Source: Bacillota bacterium (GTDB taxonomy: Bacteria > Bacillota > Clostridia > Acetivibrionales > DSM-1351). Taken from it: DNA of 64,000 bases. This document shows, piece by piece, positions 25,932 to 33,808 of the stretch. Location: NCBI GenBank assembly GCA_023412275.1, contig JAEYNY010000183.1, positions 5,780 to 69,779 of the forward strand, in the 5' to 3' direction. Positions within the stretch are counted from its first letter, which is position 1; each line of letters starts with the position of its first letter. The translations under genes were made by a program, and so were the position numbers. A model generated the notes under the pieces. That model was not told where the DNA came from, searched no databases, and saw nothing but the letters and a program-made list of their open reading frames with translations.

Positions 25932-27134
25932 ATGTCAAAAGTATTTTTTTTCAGTATACCATTTTCCGGACATGTTAATCCCGGTGTGGGACTAGCCAGG
26001 GAGTTGGTAGAAAAAGGTGAAGAAGTCATATACTACTGCACTGACAGCTTCAGGGAAAAGATTGAAAGCTCTGGTGCTGTATTCAGGAGCTATGGAGATA
26101 AATTTTACCTAAATGATGATTTTGTTACACACAACAATATTGAAATATTGAGAGTTCACATGGAGTTAAGTGAACTTATAATGGAACAACTGCATACCGA
26201 TGTAAAACGTGACAGGCCTGACTACATAATCCATGATTTTATGTCTACATGGGGGAAACATGCGGCACAGGCCTCGAATATACCGGCTGTCAATATATAT
26301 ACAACATTTGTAGAAAGACCGGAAGGCGTTTTAAAGACAGTCGGTTTAGTTTTGGCAGTGGCATTTATGATCCTCAAAAATATTCCACGAATGATTGATA
26401 TACGTAAAATTTCCGGAAGGTTAAAAAAGAAATACAATATAAAAAGGCAAGGCTTAATTGATATTATTGACAATAAAGAGGCCTTAACACTGGTATTTAC
26501 ATCCCGTAAATTTCAACCCTATTCTGAAAAGTTTGGGAACGATTACAAATTTATAGGGCCTGTAAGCATGAATAGAATGGAGAAAATAAAAGGCTTCAGA
26601 CTAAACAGGTCAGAAGGCAGACCTTTACTTTTTATTTCCCTTGGTACGGTGTTTAATAATGAAAGAGAGTTCTTTATAAAATGTATCGAGGCCTTTGGTA
26701 ACATGGATATGGATGTTCTCATGTCGGTAGGCAAGAAAATAGATATATCATCCCTTGCAATTCCCGAAAACTTTACCGTAAAGCATTTTTATGAGATACC
26801 TCAGTTAGAAGTATTAAAAGAATGTGATGTATTTATTACTCACGGGGGAATGAACAGCGTCCATGAGGGACTTATGAACGGAATTCCATTGATTGTTGTG
26901 CCACAGCAGCTGGAACAGGCACATATGGCAAAACGAGTGGCTGAAACAGGAAGCGGAATATATCTTGACATGTCGGAAGTTACGCCGAAGTCATTAAAAG
27001 AAAGTTATAAAAAAATAACCTCTGACGATTCATATCGTAAAAAAGCTGATGAAATGAAGGCTTCATTTTTAAAAGCAGGCGGGCCGGAGGGTGCGACAGA
27101 GGAGATATTTTCTTATATAAAAAAACATTTATAG
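25932..27134 (+). CDS. Glycosyltransferase, MGT/GT1 family (copy 2)
   Basis: The start is ATG 25932, one base after the previous stop, with GGAGG at 25922-25926 inside the upstream gene. The protein is 400 residues. It opens SKVFFFSIPFSGHVNPGVGLA and has donor motif ITHGGMNSVHEGLMNGIP with PQQLEQAHMA, so the fold and reaction match its neighbours. It differs from copies 1 and 3 at many shared positions (for example PQQLEQ against PQQQEQ, and MKASFLKAGG against MRDSFI.AGG). It is the outlier of the three and probably has a different donor or acceptor. It contains a hydrophobic stretch at about 120-150. Operon position implies co-expression with the NRPS. Confidence 0.92.
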   Translation: MSKVFFFSIPFSGHVNPGVGLARELVEKGEEVIYYCTDSFREKIESSGAVFRSYGDKFYLNDDFVTHNNIEILRVHMELSELIMEQLHTDVKRDRPDYIIHDFMSTWGKHAAQASNIPAVNIYTTFVERPEGVLKTVGLVLAVAFMILKNIPRMIDIRKISGRLKKKYNIKRQGLIDIIDNKEALTLVFTSRKFQPYSEKFGNDYKFIGPVSMNRMEKIKGFRLNRSEGRPLLFISLGTVFNNEREFFIKCIEAFGNMDMDVLMSVGKKIDISSLAIPENFTVKHFYEIPQLEVLKECDVFITHGGMNSVHEGLMNGIPLIVVPQQLEQAHMAKRVAETGSGIYLDMSEVTPKSLKESYKKITSDDSYRKKADEMKASFLKAGGPEGATEEIFSYIKKHL

Positions 27135-27169
27135 GATGACATAATTTAAAAGAAAGGGTGTTGGATATT

Positions 27170-28603
27170 ATGAAAGAAAAACAGAATGAGGGGCAAATTG
27201 AGGCCATACTGGTGAATATCTGGAAAGAAGTACTTCATGTAAAGACATTAGATGTAAATGACAGATTCTTTGATTTGGGAGGAGATTCATTTAAAGCTGA
27301 AGTGATAACTGACATATGTTTGGAAAAGGGTATCCAGGTAACACCCAACGATATTTTTAACTATAAGACAATTTCAGAAATCGCCAAAAATACACATACT
27401 ATTGACAATTTAGAAAAAATAACAGATAAAAATCACAATAATACAAAAGGAAAAAAACTTAAAATAAAGTATCAAAGGGATATAACAACATACCTGCATC
27501 GGGCTATCCCGCTATGTGCTATTTTGTCTGACGAAAGGTATTATAATTGGTTTAATGAACGTTATATTCAATTATTTTTCATTACATACAATAACAGTTT
27601 TTCAAGACTTGAGTTTTTAGAGCCAAAGAACAACTTTGAAGAAATATTTGACGAAAAATACCTTACATACACTGAACAACAGTCCAATATTATTGATTTT
27701 GTTGAAAAGAGCATTGATTCAGGTACGTATCTTACAATAAATGTAGATGAATATTACTTGCCACAGAAGGGCAGCTACAATGAACATCACTATGTCCACC
27801 AATCAATGGTTTTTGGTTATGATAAAGCAGAAAGAAAATTAATGGGGTTGGGTTTTGACACAAATATGATGTTCAAAGAGCTTCAATTTGACTACGATGA
27901 TTTTACCAAAGCATACGAATCAGCTAAGACAAATTATAAGCTCACCGCACCATGGGCCGAAACGGAAGCTATACAACTGTTGACACCAAAACAAACGGTA
28001 GGGGAGTACAAATTTGATTTGAATAAATTCTTGGAAGAAATATACAAATACCTGGACGGATCCAATAAGGATAGCTCCCGAATTCAGAAGCTAATACCTG
28101 TGGAAGAACAGCAAATGTGTACTGATTTAATTTATGGCCCCAAAATATACAGTGCAATGGTAGGAAGTCTTGAAAAGCTTGGCAGAGACATCCTCCAGGG
28201 ATTGGATGTTCAGGGGATGGTTGAGCAGTTTAAGGAAAAGATGCTAGGGGATATAATGCCTGCAATTGATTATAGAAGAATTCATTTACAATATGAACAT
28301 AAAAGAGGTCTTAATGACAGATTTAAATATATTGCAGGTAAATACTACACGTCGGCAAAATTAGAAGACTTGCTGAGGGAATTTAATAAACTGGTTGAAA
28401 AGATAAATACTGCAAGGCTTACATTCTTTGATTTGGAGCATATGTTAAGATTTAACTTTGATCCGGCAGCTGTGAACTTAGAGGATATAATGATTTCATT
28501 TCAGAGAGTGATAGACACAATAAGAACTGTCGGGGATAGTGAAGAAGAATTATTAAGGGAGATATGCAGGGAATATGAAACAGGCTATAAAGGAGGAAAA
28601 TAA
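27170..28603 (+). CDS. Stand-alone PCP - papain/BtrH-like acyltransferase didomain
   Basis: The start is taken as ATG 27170, 11 bases after AAAGGG; GTG 27158 sits on the ribosome site and is less likely. The protein is 477 residues. Residues 1-80 are a peptidyl carrier domain with phosphopantetheine Ser 40 (DLGGDS). Residues 95-477 repeat the C-terminal domain of the NRPS at 20973 almost motif for motif: Cys 116 in IPLCAIL, DEYYLPQKGSY, HHYVHQS, FGYD, APWAETEA and NTARLTFFDLE. The family resembles BtrH-type acyl transferases of butirosin assembly, where an acyl-carrier substrate is passed to a sugar amine. Flanking glycosyltransferases fit transfer of an aminoacyl group to a sugar, but no adenylation domain is attached, so loading must come from elsewhere. 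Function is inferred. Confidence 0.75.
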   Translation: MKEKQNEGQIEAILVNIWKEVLHVKTLDVNDRFFDLGGDSFKAEVITDICLEKGIQVTPNDIFNYKTISEIAKNTHTIDNLEKITDKNHNNTKGKKLKIKYQRDITTYLHRAIPLCAILSDERYYNWFNERYIQLFFITYNNSFSRLEFLEPKNNFEEIFDEKYLTYTEQQSNIIDFVEKSIDSGTYLTINVDEYYLPQKGSYNEHHYVHQSMVFGYDKAERKLMGLGFDTNMMFKELQFDYDDFTKAYESAKTNYKLTAPWAETEAIQLLTPKQTVGEYKFDLNKFLEEIYKYLDGSNKDSSRIQKLIPVEEQQMCTDLIYGPKIYSAMVGSLEKLGRDILQGLDVQGMVEQFKEKMLGDIMPAIDYRRIHLQYEHKRGLNDRFKYIAGKYYTSAKLEDLLREFNKLVEKINTARLTFFDLEHMLRFNFDPAAVNLEDIMISFQRVIDTIRTVGDSEEELLREICREYETGYKGGK

Positions 28604-28604
28604 A

Positions 28605-29825
28605 ATGTCCAAGGTGTTTTTTTTCAACATTCCTTTTCATGGACATGTAAATCCCAGTTTAGGTCTGGTTAGCGAGTTGGTTAATAGCGGCGAGGAAGTA
28701 ATATATTATTGCAACGAAAGTTTCAGAGAAAAGATTGAAAGTACCGGGGCTATATTCAGAGGATACAGCAGTAAATTTTATCTTGATGAAAATTATGTAA
28801 CATATAATATTACGGATCTTTTCAGGGTTCATCTTGAATTAAGTGCATTAATAATGGATGAATTACTAGAGGATGTGAAAAGAGATAATCCTGCCTATAT
28901 AATACATGATACTATGTGCCCTTGGGGAAAGCATTTGTCAAAAATTACAAATATACCTGCAATCAACACTTTTACAACTATAGCTTTAGAACCGGACGGA
29001 TTTCTTTTAACCGCCGGTTTTGTTTTAGCACTGGCTTTTAATATAGTTACAAATATCCCTAACATGATAAAAGTGCATAGAATCAAAAAAACAATTGAAA
29101 GAAAATATAATATAAAAGTAAAGAGTTTGATGGATATTATGCTTAACAAGGAAGAAATAAACTTGGTATATACCTCAAAGGAATTTCAGCCAAAGGCCGA
29201 TAAACTTATGAAACATTACAGGTTCGTGGGACCAACTAGTATGTACAGAAAAGAGAATGTGCCCGAACTAAAGCTAAACAGAAACAATAAAAGACCACTG
29301 CTGTTCATATCCATGGGAACCATATTCAATAACAACATAGACTTTTTCAATACTTGCACTAAGGCTTTCGGAAACATGGAAATAGATGTACTAATGTCAG
29401 TAGGAAAAAGCATTGACATATCCGCTTTGACAATTCCGGACAACTTTAATGTAAAATACTATTTTGAAGTTCCCCAGTTGGAAATATTAAAAGAATGTAA
29501 TATATTCATGACACATGGAGGAATGAACAGTACACAAGAAGGTCTCTACTACGGAGTTCCGTTAATCATCATACCACAGCAGCAGGAACAGGCCCATGTA
29601 GCAATGCAGGTAGTGAGAACCGGAAGTGGTATTTGTCTTAAAAAATCCAAAATTACTTCCGACTTACTAAAAGAATCAGTGCAAAAAATAATGTCCGACT
29701 ACTCATACAGGGAGAATGCACTAAGGATGAGGGATTCATTCATAAATGCAGGGGGCCCCGAACAAGCTGTCAAGGATATACTACTTTATGTGGGTAAGAA
29801 AAGAATAGTTAAAATGCTTAAATGA
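28605..29825 (+). CDS. Glycosyltransferase, MGT/GT1 family (copy 3)
   Basis: The start is ATG 28605, eight bases after AGGAGG (28591-28596), one base past the previous stop; an upstream in-frame ATG at 28575 lies inside the preceding gene and has no ribosome site. The protein is 406 residues. N-terminal FFFNIPFHGHVNPSLGL and donor motif FMTHGGMNSTQEGLYYGVP with PQQQEQAHVAMQVVRTGSG are nearly identical to copy 1. Together with the preceding PCP-BtrH-like gene it forms a unit duplicated from the end of the NRPS plus copy 1. It is the last gene of the biosynthetic operon before the promoter at about 29834. Confidence 0.92.
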   Translation: MSKVFFFNIPFHGHVNPSLGLVSELVNSGEEVIYYCNESFREKIESTGAIFRGYSSKFYLDENYVTYNITDLFRVHLELSALIMDELLEDVKRDNPAYIIHDTMCPWGKHLSKITNIPAINTFTTIALEPDGFLLTAGFVLALAFNIVTNIPNMIKVHRIKKTIERKYNIKVKSLMDIMLNKEEINLVYTSKEFQPKADKLMKHYRFVGPTSMYRKENVPELKLNRNNKRPLLFISMGTIFNNNIDFFNTCTKAFGNMEIDVLMSVGKSIDISALTIPDNFNVKYYFEVPQLEILKECNIFMTHGGMNSTQEGLYYGVPLIIIPQQQEQAHVAMQVVRTGSGICLKKSKITSDLLKESVQKIMSDYSYRENALRMRDSFINAGGPEQAVKDILLYVGKKRIVKMLK

Positions 29826-29833
29826 TTTTGGAC

Positions 29834-29862
29834 TATTGATTATGTTAAAGGTCTGGTATAAT
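29834..29862 (+). promoter_or_regulatory. Predicted sigma-A promoter with extended -10 for the regulator gene
   Basis: TATAAT at 29857-29862 is preceded by TG one base away (29854-29855), an extended -10 element. A weak -35 (TATTGA, 29834-29839) lies 17 bases upstream. The next gene starts at 29893, giving a leader of about 25 bases. This suggests the regulator can be transcribed apart from the biosynthetic operon. Confidence 0.6.
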
Positions 29863-29892
29863 TTTAAAAGTACTAATATATGGAGAATAAAT

Positions 29893-30573
29893 ATGGAAAA
29901 AATACTTATTATTGAAGACAATAAAGACGTGAATTCAATGTTGGCGGAAATACTTACAGAGGAAGGCTTTGAAGTATTTTCCACATATACCGGAACCGAT
30001 GGATTTAAAGAGATAAAGGAGAATCAGTATGATCTGATTCTCCTTGACATTATGCTTCCATATAAAAGTGGTGACGAGATACTAAAAGAAGTGCGTAAAT
30101 TTTCAGATGTACCCGTCATTGTTATTTCAGCCAAAGATATAATTGGATTAAAAATTGATTTGCTTAAAATGGGTGCGGATGATTATATAACAAAACCTTT
30201 TGACTTAGGAGAGGTTGTTGCAAGAGTTTCAGCAAATCTCAGGCGCTCCCGCATAAAGATACAGTCAGAAAAAATATTACGTTATAAGGATATGGCGGTT
30301 GACGTTGATTCAAAAAGGATAATTGTAAATAGCAAGGAACTTGACCTGACAGCCAAGGAATACGGGATAATGGAATTACTCATAAAGAACAGGGAGAAGG
30401 TATTTACCAAAGCAAATCTTTATGAAACCATCTGGCAGGATGCTTATCTTGGAGATGATAATGCTGTAAAAACCCATATGAGTAACCTAAGAAGTAAACT
30501 TAAAACCGCAAATTCCCAGCAAGAATACATAGAAACAGTGTGGGGACTTGGTTACCGCCTATACAAAGAGTAA
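29893..30573 (+). CDS. OmpR/PhoB-family response regulator
   Basis: The start is ATG 29893 behind GGAGA; the longer frame from 29836 would cover the promoter. The 226-residue protein has a receiver domain (ILIIEDNKD acidic pocket, phospho-acceptor Asp 52 in LLDIMLP, the conserved Thr/Ser region IVISAKD, Lys in ITKPFDL). It also has a C-terminal winged helix (about 130-226) with LDLTAKEYGIMELLIKN and NAVKTHMSNLRSKL ending in VWGLGYRLY. It probably pairs with the histidine kinase at 32439, which is separated from it by the ABC transporter. The likely target is the transporter promoter, where TTAAC repeats lie (30603-30614). Confidence 0.93.
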   Translation: MEKILIIEDNKDVNSMLAEILTEEGFEVFSTYTGTDGFKEIKENQYDLILLDIMLPYKSGDEILKEVRKFSDVPVIVISAKDIIGLKIDLLKMGADDYITKPFDLGEVVARVSANLRRSRIKIQSEKILRYKDMAVDVDSKRIIVNSKELDLTAKEYGIMELLIKNREKVFTKANLYETIWQDAYLGDDNAVKTHMSNLRSKLKTANSQQEYIETVWGLGYRLYKE

Positions 30574-30602
30574 ATCTTATCAAAAACCTTACATTTTTGT
30601 TT

Positions 30603-30697
30603 CTTAACTTAACCTTTTCTAAACCAATAGATTTTATACTAAAAACATAGTCAGAACGTTCCTCACAGGGAATAGATAATGGAGCGTTAAGGTTAAG
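30603..30697 (+). promoter_or_regulatory. Repeated TTAAC half-sites around putative transporter promoter
   Basis: CTTAACTTAACC at 30603-30614 and, in reverse orientation, GTTAAGGTTAAG at 30686-30697 are tandem TTAAC half-sites. A -10-like TATACT at 30635-30640 lies between them with no good -35, as is usual for promoters activated by OmpR-type regulators. An 8-bp stem can form between 30655-30662 and 30681-30688. Binding by the neighbouring regulator is an inference. Confidence 0.4.
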
Positions 30698-30713
30698 AAG
30701 GGGATGTGAAAAA

Positions 30714-31637
30714 ATGAAGGAATATGTATTAAAAACAAATAGCCTGACTAAAAGTTATCACGGTGTAAAAGTACTGGATAATGTATCTCTAGCTATAGAG
30801 GCAGGCAGAATATACGGATTGATAGGCAGGAATGGTGCCGGTAAAACGACATTTATGAGAATAGCAGCAGGACTTGCTTTCCCCACCGGAGGTAATGTGG
30901 AACTGTTTGGAAAGAAGGGAGATAAGCTGCTTGAGGCCCAAAGGAAAAGAATGGGTTGCATGATTGAATATCCCGGTTTTATACCTTACATGTCCGCACA
31001 GGAAAACCTCAGATATTATAGGATAATTAAAGGTATTCCAAATGTTAACGTAGAGCAGGAGCTGCTTGAACTTGTAGGTCTTGCGAATACAGGTAAAAAG
31101 AAGGCTAAAAACTTTTCCCTTGGAATGAAGCAGCGCTTGGGAATAGCCATAGCATTATTGGGAGAGCCGGAACTGCTGATTCTGGACGAGCCAATCAATG
31201 GACTTGATCCTTTAGGAGTAGTAGAGATAAGGAATCTACTTAACAGGCTGTGTGATGAAAGGCATATGACTATTCTGATATCCAGTCACAATCTGCCGGA
31301 GCTGTATCAGGTTGCTACCGACTATATAATAATGCATCAGGGAGTAGTGAAACAGGCTGTTACACTATCAGAACTGGAAGAAAAATGTAAACACCATATT
31401 TTTATCGAATGCGACCAACCTGAAAAACTGGCAAGTGTTCTGGAAACAAAACTTGGTACAACTAACTATAAGGTAATGCCGGATAAGAGAATAAAGCTTT
31501 ACGATTATCTTGATAACAGAGAAGCAGTATCAAGGGCAATTTTCGATAATGGAATTTTGATAACTGAATTTTCAATACAGGGAGATACTCTTGAAAATTA
31601 CTTTATTTCGGTGATTGGTGGTGAACAGAATGGTTAA
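30714..31637 (+). CDS. ABC transporter ATP-binding protein (BcrA/NatA-type)
   Basis: This is a 307-residue ATPase with ATG 30714 and GAAGGGG ten bases upstream. It has Walker A GRNGAGKTT near residue 38, Q-loop region, signature SLGMKQR, Walker B LLILDEP and the H-loop ISSHN. A C-terminal extension of about 90 residues follows, as in drug-export ATPases such as BcrA. It overlaps the permease gene by 8 nt, so they form one complex. The position next to a regulator, a kinase and an antibiotic-type locus points to export or self-protection. The transported compound cannot be read from sequence. Confidence 0.92.
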   Translation: MKEYVLKTNSLTKSYHGVKVLDNVSLAIEAGRIYGLIGRNGAGKTTFMRIAAGLAFPTGGNVELFGKKGDKLLEAQRKRMGCMIEYPGFIPYMSAQENLRYYRIIKGIPNVNVEQELLELVGLANTGKKKAKNFSLGMKQRLGIAIALLGEPELLILDEPINGLDPLGVVEIRNLLNRLCDERHMTILISSHNLPELYQVATDYIIMHQGVVKQAVTLSELEEKCKHHIFIECDQPEKLASVLETKLGTTNYKVMPDKRIKLYDYLDNREAVSRAIFDNGILITEFSIQGDTLENYFISVIGGEQNG

Positions 31638-32427
31638 TATGATTAGAGCGGATTTATATAAAATTTTTAAATCCACAGTAATAAAGGTTTTATTTGCAAT
31701 TACTTTATTCTGCTCCTTGATGATGGTATTGTTTGCATACCTTATTCCCAAGGGCAGTCTTGGAGGGGAATATACGGGAATTGGCTTTATGTTCGCAGAT
31801 ATGAATACTATGAGTATACTGGGAGCAGTAACAGCCGGAATTTTTATTTGCGGAGATTTTGAAAACAAAACAATCCATAACATGATAGCTGATGGGGGCC
31901 GCAGAGGCAGGATAATAGTCAGTAAATCCATTGCGTATTTTTGTTCAGTTCTGTTCATTATTCTCCCTTATGCTCTGGTAACAATCATTGGGGTGTGTTC
32001 AGGAAATAAATTTGATATGGGTTCGGTATCAATAGGATTTTTAAATATACTATCAAAAGATTCAGGAGTTGAACTTAGTGCATCTGTGTTGGCAAAGCTG
32101 ATAGTAGTAGCAGGTACGTTGATATTGGTTCACATATCACAGCTAAGCTTATGTCTTCCAATTGCATTTGCAGTTAAAAAGCCTGTTTTAGTGGTTGCAA
32201 TATATTATGCTATTTCTATTGTTAGCGGGCAAGTGTCATCTTTAGCATCACGGTCAGAGGTTGTTAACGATATTTTCTCTTTGACTCCCTTTGGAGGAAA
32301 CAGAATGTTTTTGACTGTACAATCCGGCGGAGGAGAACTTTTTAAGGCGTTTGCAGTAAGTATCTTATTTAGTGTTGCAGTGATTGTAGTTACTTATGGA
32401 ATTTTCAGAAAATCAGAAATAAAGTAA
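31630..32427 (+). CDS. ABC-2 type permease
   Basis: The start is taken as ATG 31630, seven bases after GGTGGTG and overlapping the end of the ATPase gene. The 265-residue protein has six hydrophobic segments: about 15-35, 55-75, 100-125, 150-175, 180-200 and 235-260. It opens MIRADLYKIFKSTVIKVLF, the usual amphipathic start of BcrB/NatB-like ABC-2 permeases. Two copies would pair with two ATPase subunits. Sequence alone gives no substrate. Confidence 0.88.
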   Translation: MVNMIRADLYKIFKSTVIKVLFAITLFCSLMMVLFAYLIPKGSLGGEYTGIGFMFADMNTMSILGAVTAGIFICGDFENKTIHNMIADGGRRGRIIVSKSIAYFCSVLFIILPYALVTIIGVCSGNKFDMGSVSIGFLNILSKDSGVELSASVLAKLIVVAGTLILVHISQLSLCLPIAFAVKKPVLVVAIYYAISIVSGQVSSLASRSEVVNDIFSLTPFGGNRMFLTVQSGGGELFKAFAVSILFSVAVIVVTYGIFRKSEIK

Positions 32428-32438
32428 TAGAAGGTAAG

Positions 32439-33344
32439 GTGAAACGGTTGTCAATTGTAATTGGAATACTAATAGTCATAGTTTTGCTGTTGATTCTTTA
32501 CATTATAGTAGTTCAGAATCAGTTGCGGAGAATCAACCGCCAATTGGGGAACAGGCTTGCAGGAGATACAAGGCAGCCTGTCAGGGTTGAGCTTATTAAC
32601 CATGAACTTAGTCAATTGACTTCCAATATAAACAAGTGCTTGAAGGCGGAGGAAACCCTCCGTCTTGAGTCCGTTAGAGAGGAAAAACAGTTTAAAGAAC
32701 TAATAGCAAATATATCACATGATTTACGTACCCCTCTTACAGCAATAAGAGGTTACCAACAGCTGATGGAAAAGGGACAGCTCACAGAGGAACAGAGAAA
32801 GAGACTTGGCATTGCTCAAAAACATGCCGAGCAGCTTGGCCACCTGGTTGACCATTTTTTTGAGTACTCATATCTTTTAAACTCAGAACTTAAACCTCAA
32901 CCGGAACGAATTAATCTAACAAATCTTGTAACGGAATGTCTTGCAGGGTATGTTTCCTCATTTGAGGAACACAGACTGACATTGTCCTTCACTGAGGCAC
33001 CTCCCATATTTATTATGGCAGATAAAGAGATGACATTTCGTATAATTCAAAATCTTTTAAGAAATTGTCTTACACATTCTGCAGGAAACGTTGAAGTTAA
33101 ACTAACAGCATTTCAAACTGCAGTCATATCAATAAAAAATCCGGTAGAAGACACATCTCAGATAGATATAACACGTCTGTTTGACCGCTTCTATACAGGA
33201 GACAAATCAAGAAGCAAAACAACAGGTCTTGGTCTTGCAATTGTAAAAATTCTGGCAGAAGAATTGGGCGGGAATGTAAGTGCAGACTTGTGTAAAAATC
33301 AACTCACAATTAAGGTTGAATTCCCACTATCAAAAAATAAATAA
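32439..33344 (+). CDS. Membrane histidine kinase with one transmembrane helix and no sensor domain
   Basis: The start is GTG 32439 with AAGGTAAGG overlapping just upstream. The 301-residue protein has one transmembrane helix (about 5-25) and no extracellular domain. A HisKA dimerisation helix carries phospho-acceptor His 94 (NISHDLRTPL). The ATPase domain has the N box RNCLTHS and GLGLAIVKIL; the G1 box is poorly conserved (ISIKNPVED). With no sensor domain it may sense through the membrane or through the adjacent ABC permease, as in Bce-type systems. It is the last gene of the ABC-kinase unit and probably phosphorylates the regulator at 29893. Confidence 0.9.
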   Translation: MKRLSIVIGILIVIVLLLILYIIVVQNQLRRINRQLGNRLAGDTRQPVRVELINHELSQLTSNINKCLKAEETLRLESVREEKQFKELIANISHDLRTPLTAIRGYQQLMEKGQLTEEQRKRLGIAQKHAEQLGHLVDHFFEYSYLLNSELKPQPERINLTNLVTECLAGYVSSFEEHRLTLSFTEAPPIFIMADKEMTFRIIQNLLRNCLTHSAGNVEVKLTAFQTAVISIKNPVEDTSQIDITRLFDRFYTGDKSRSKTTGLGLAIVKILAEELGGNVSADLCKNQLTIKVEFPLSKNK

Positions 33345-33808
33345 GTTAAAGATATAAGATTTTTCGGTACTAATTATGTAAAATCAGTCGTGACTTATAA
33401 AAACAATAGTAGTATTTTTAATATAGTATTATATTCCAGTTTATACAGTGCATCAGTCCTAATTCAAGGAGGAAATTTAAGCTGTAATTTCATATATTTA
33501 TCGTAGCAAAAAGTAGCAAATATATATAATATTAATTTTTAAAATAACGCTAATTTCTAAAATTTATCACACAAGAATAAAGACATCATTTAAGTAGAAC
33601 TTACAAAAGTAGAAAAAAATACTAATTTAATACCTGTTTTTCACATAAATTGATACTATAACCACTTTATTTAGGGAATTGTTAAAAGTAATTAATAAAG
33701 CAACTATACATTTTGAAAGGGGGATAGTACGGTAATAATCAAGTTCTAAGAAACTCCGCACAATATTTGAGCAAGTGAAAAAACATTTAAAATCAGGAGG
33801 ACGATTGA
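33345..33808. other. 464-base AT-rich intergenic region before the xylanases
   Basis: No open frame of coding character, riboswitch-like fold or strong terminator hairpin was found. AAGGAGG occurs at 33466-33472, but no start codon follows within 20 bases. A second AAAGGGGG at 33715-33723 also lacks a start. The functional ribosome site is AGGAGG at 33795-33800. The xylanase promoter probably lies here but no -35/-10 pair stood out. Confidence 0.5.

Noticed and set aside
33466..33480. AAGGAGG in the gap before the xylanase gene
   Set aside because: No start codon at a usable distance and no open frame after it; chance or a remnant.
33345..33808. Possible cyclic di-GMP riboswitch before the xylanases
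   Set aside because: I could not find the conserved core or paired stems; the region is simply AT-rich.
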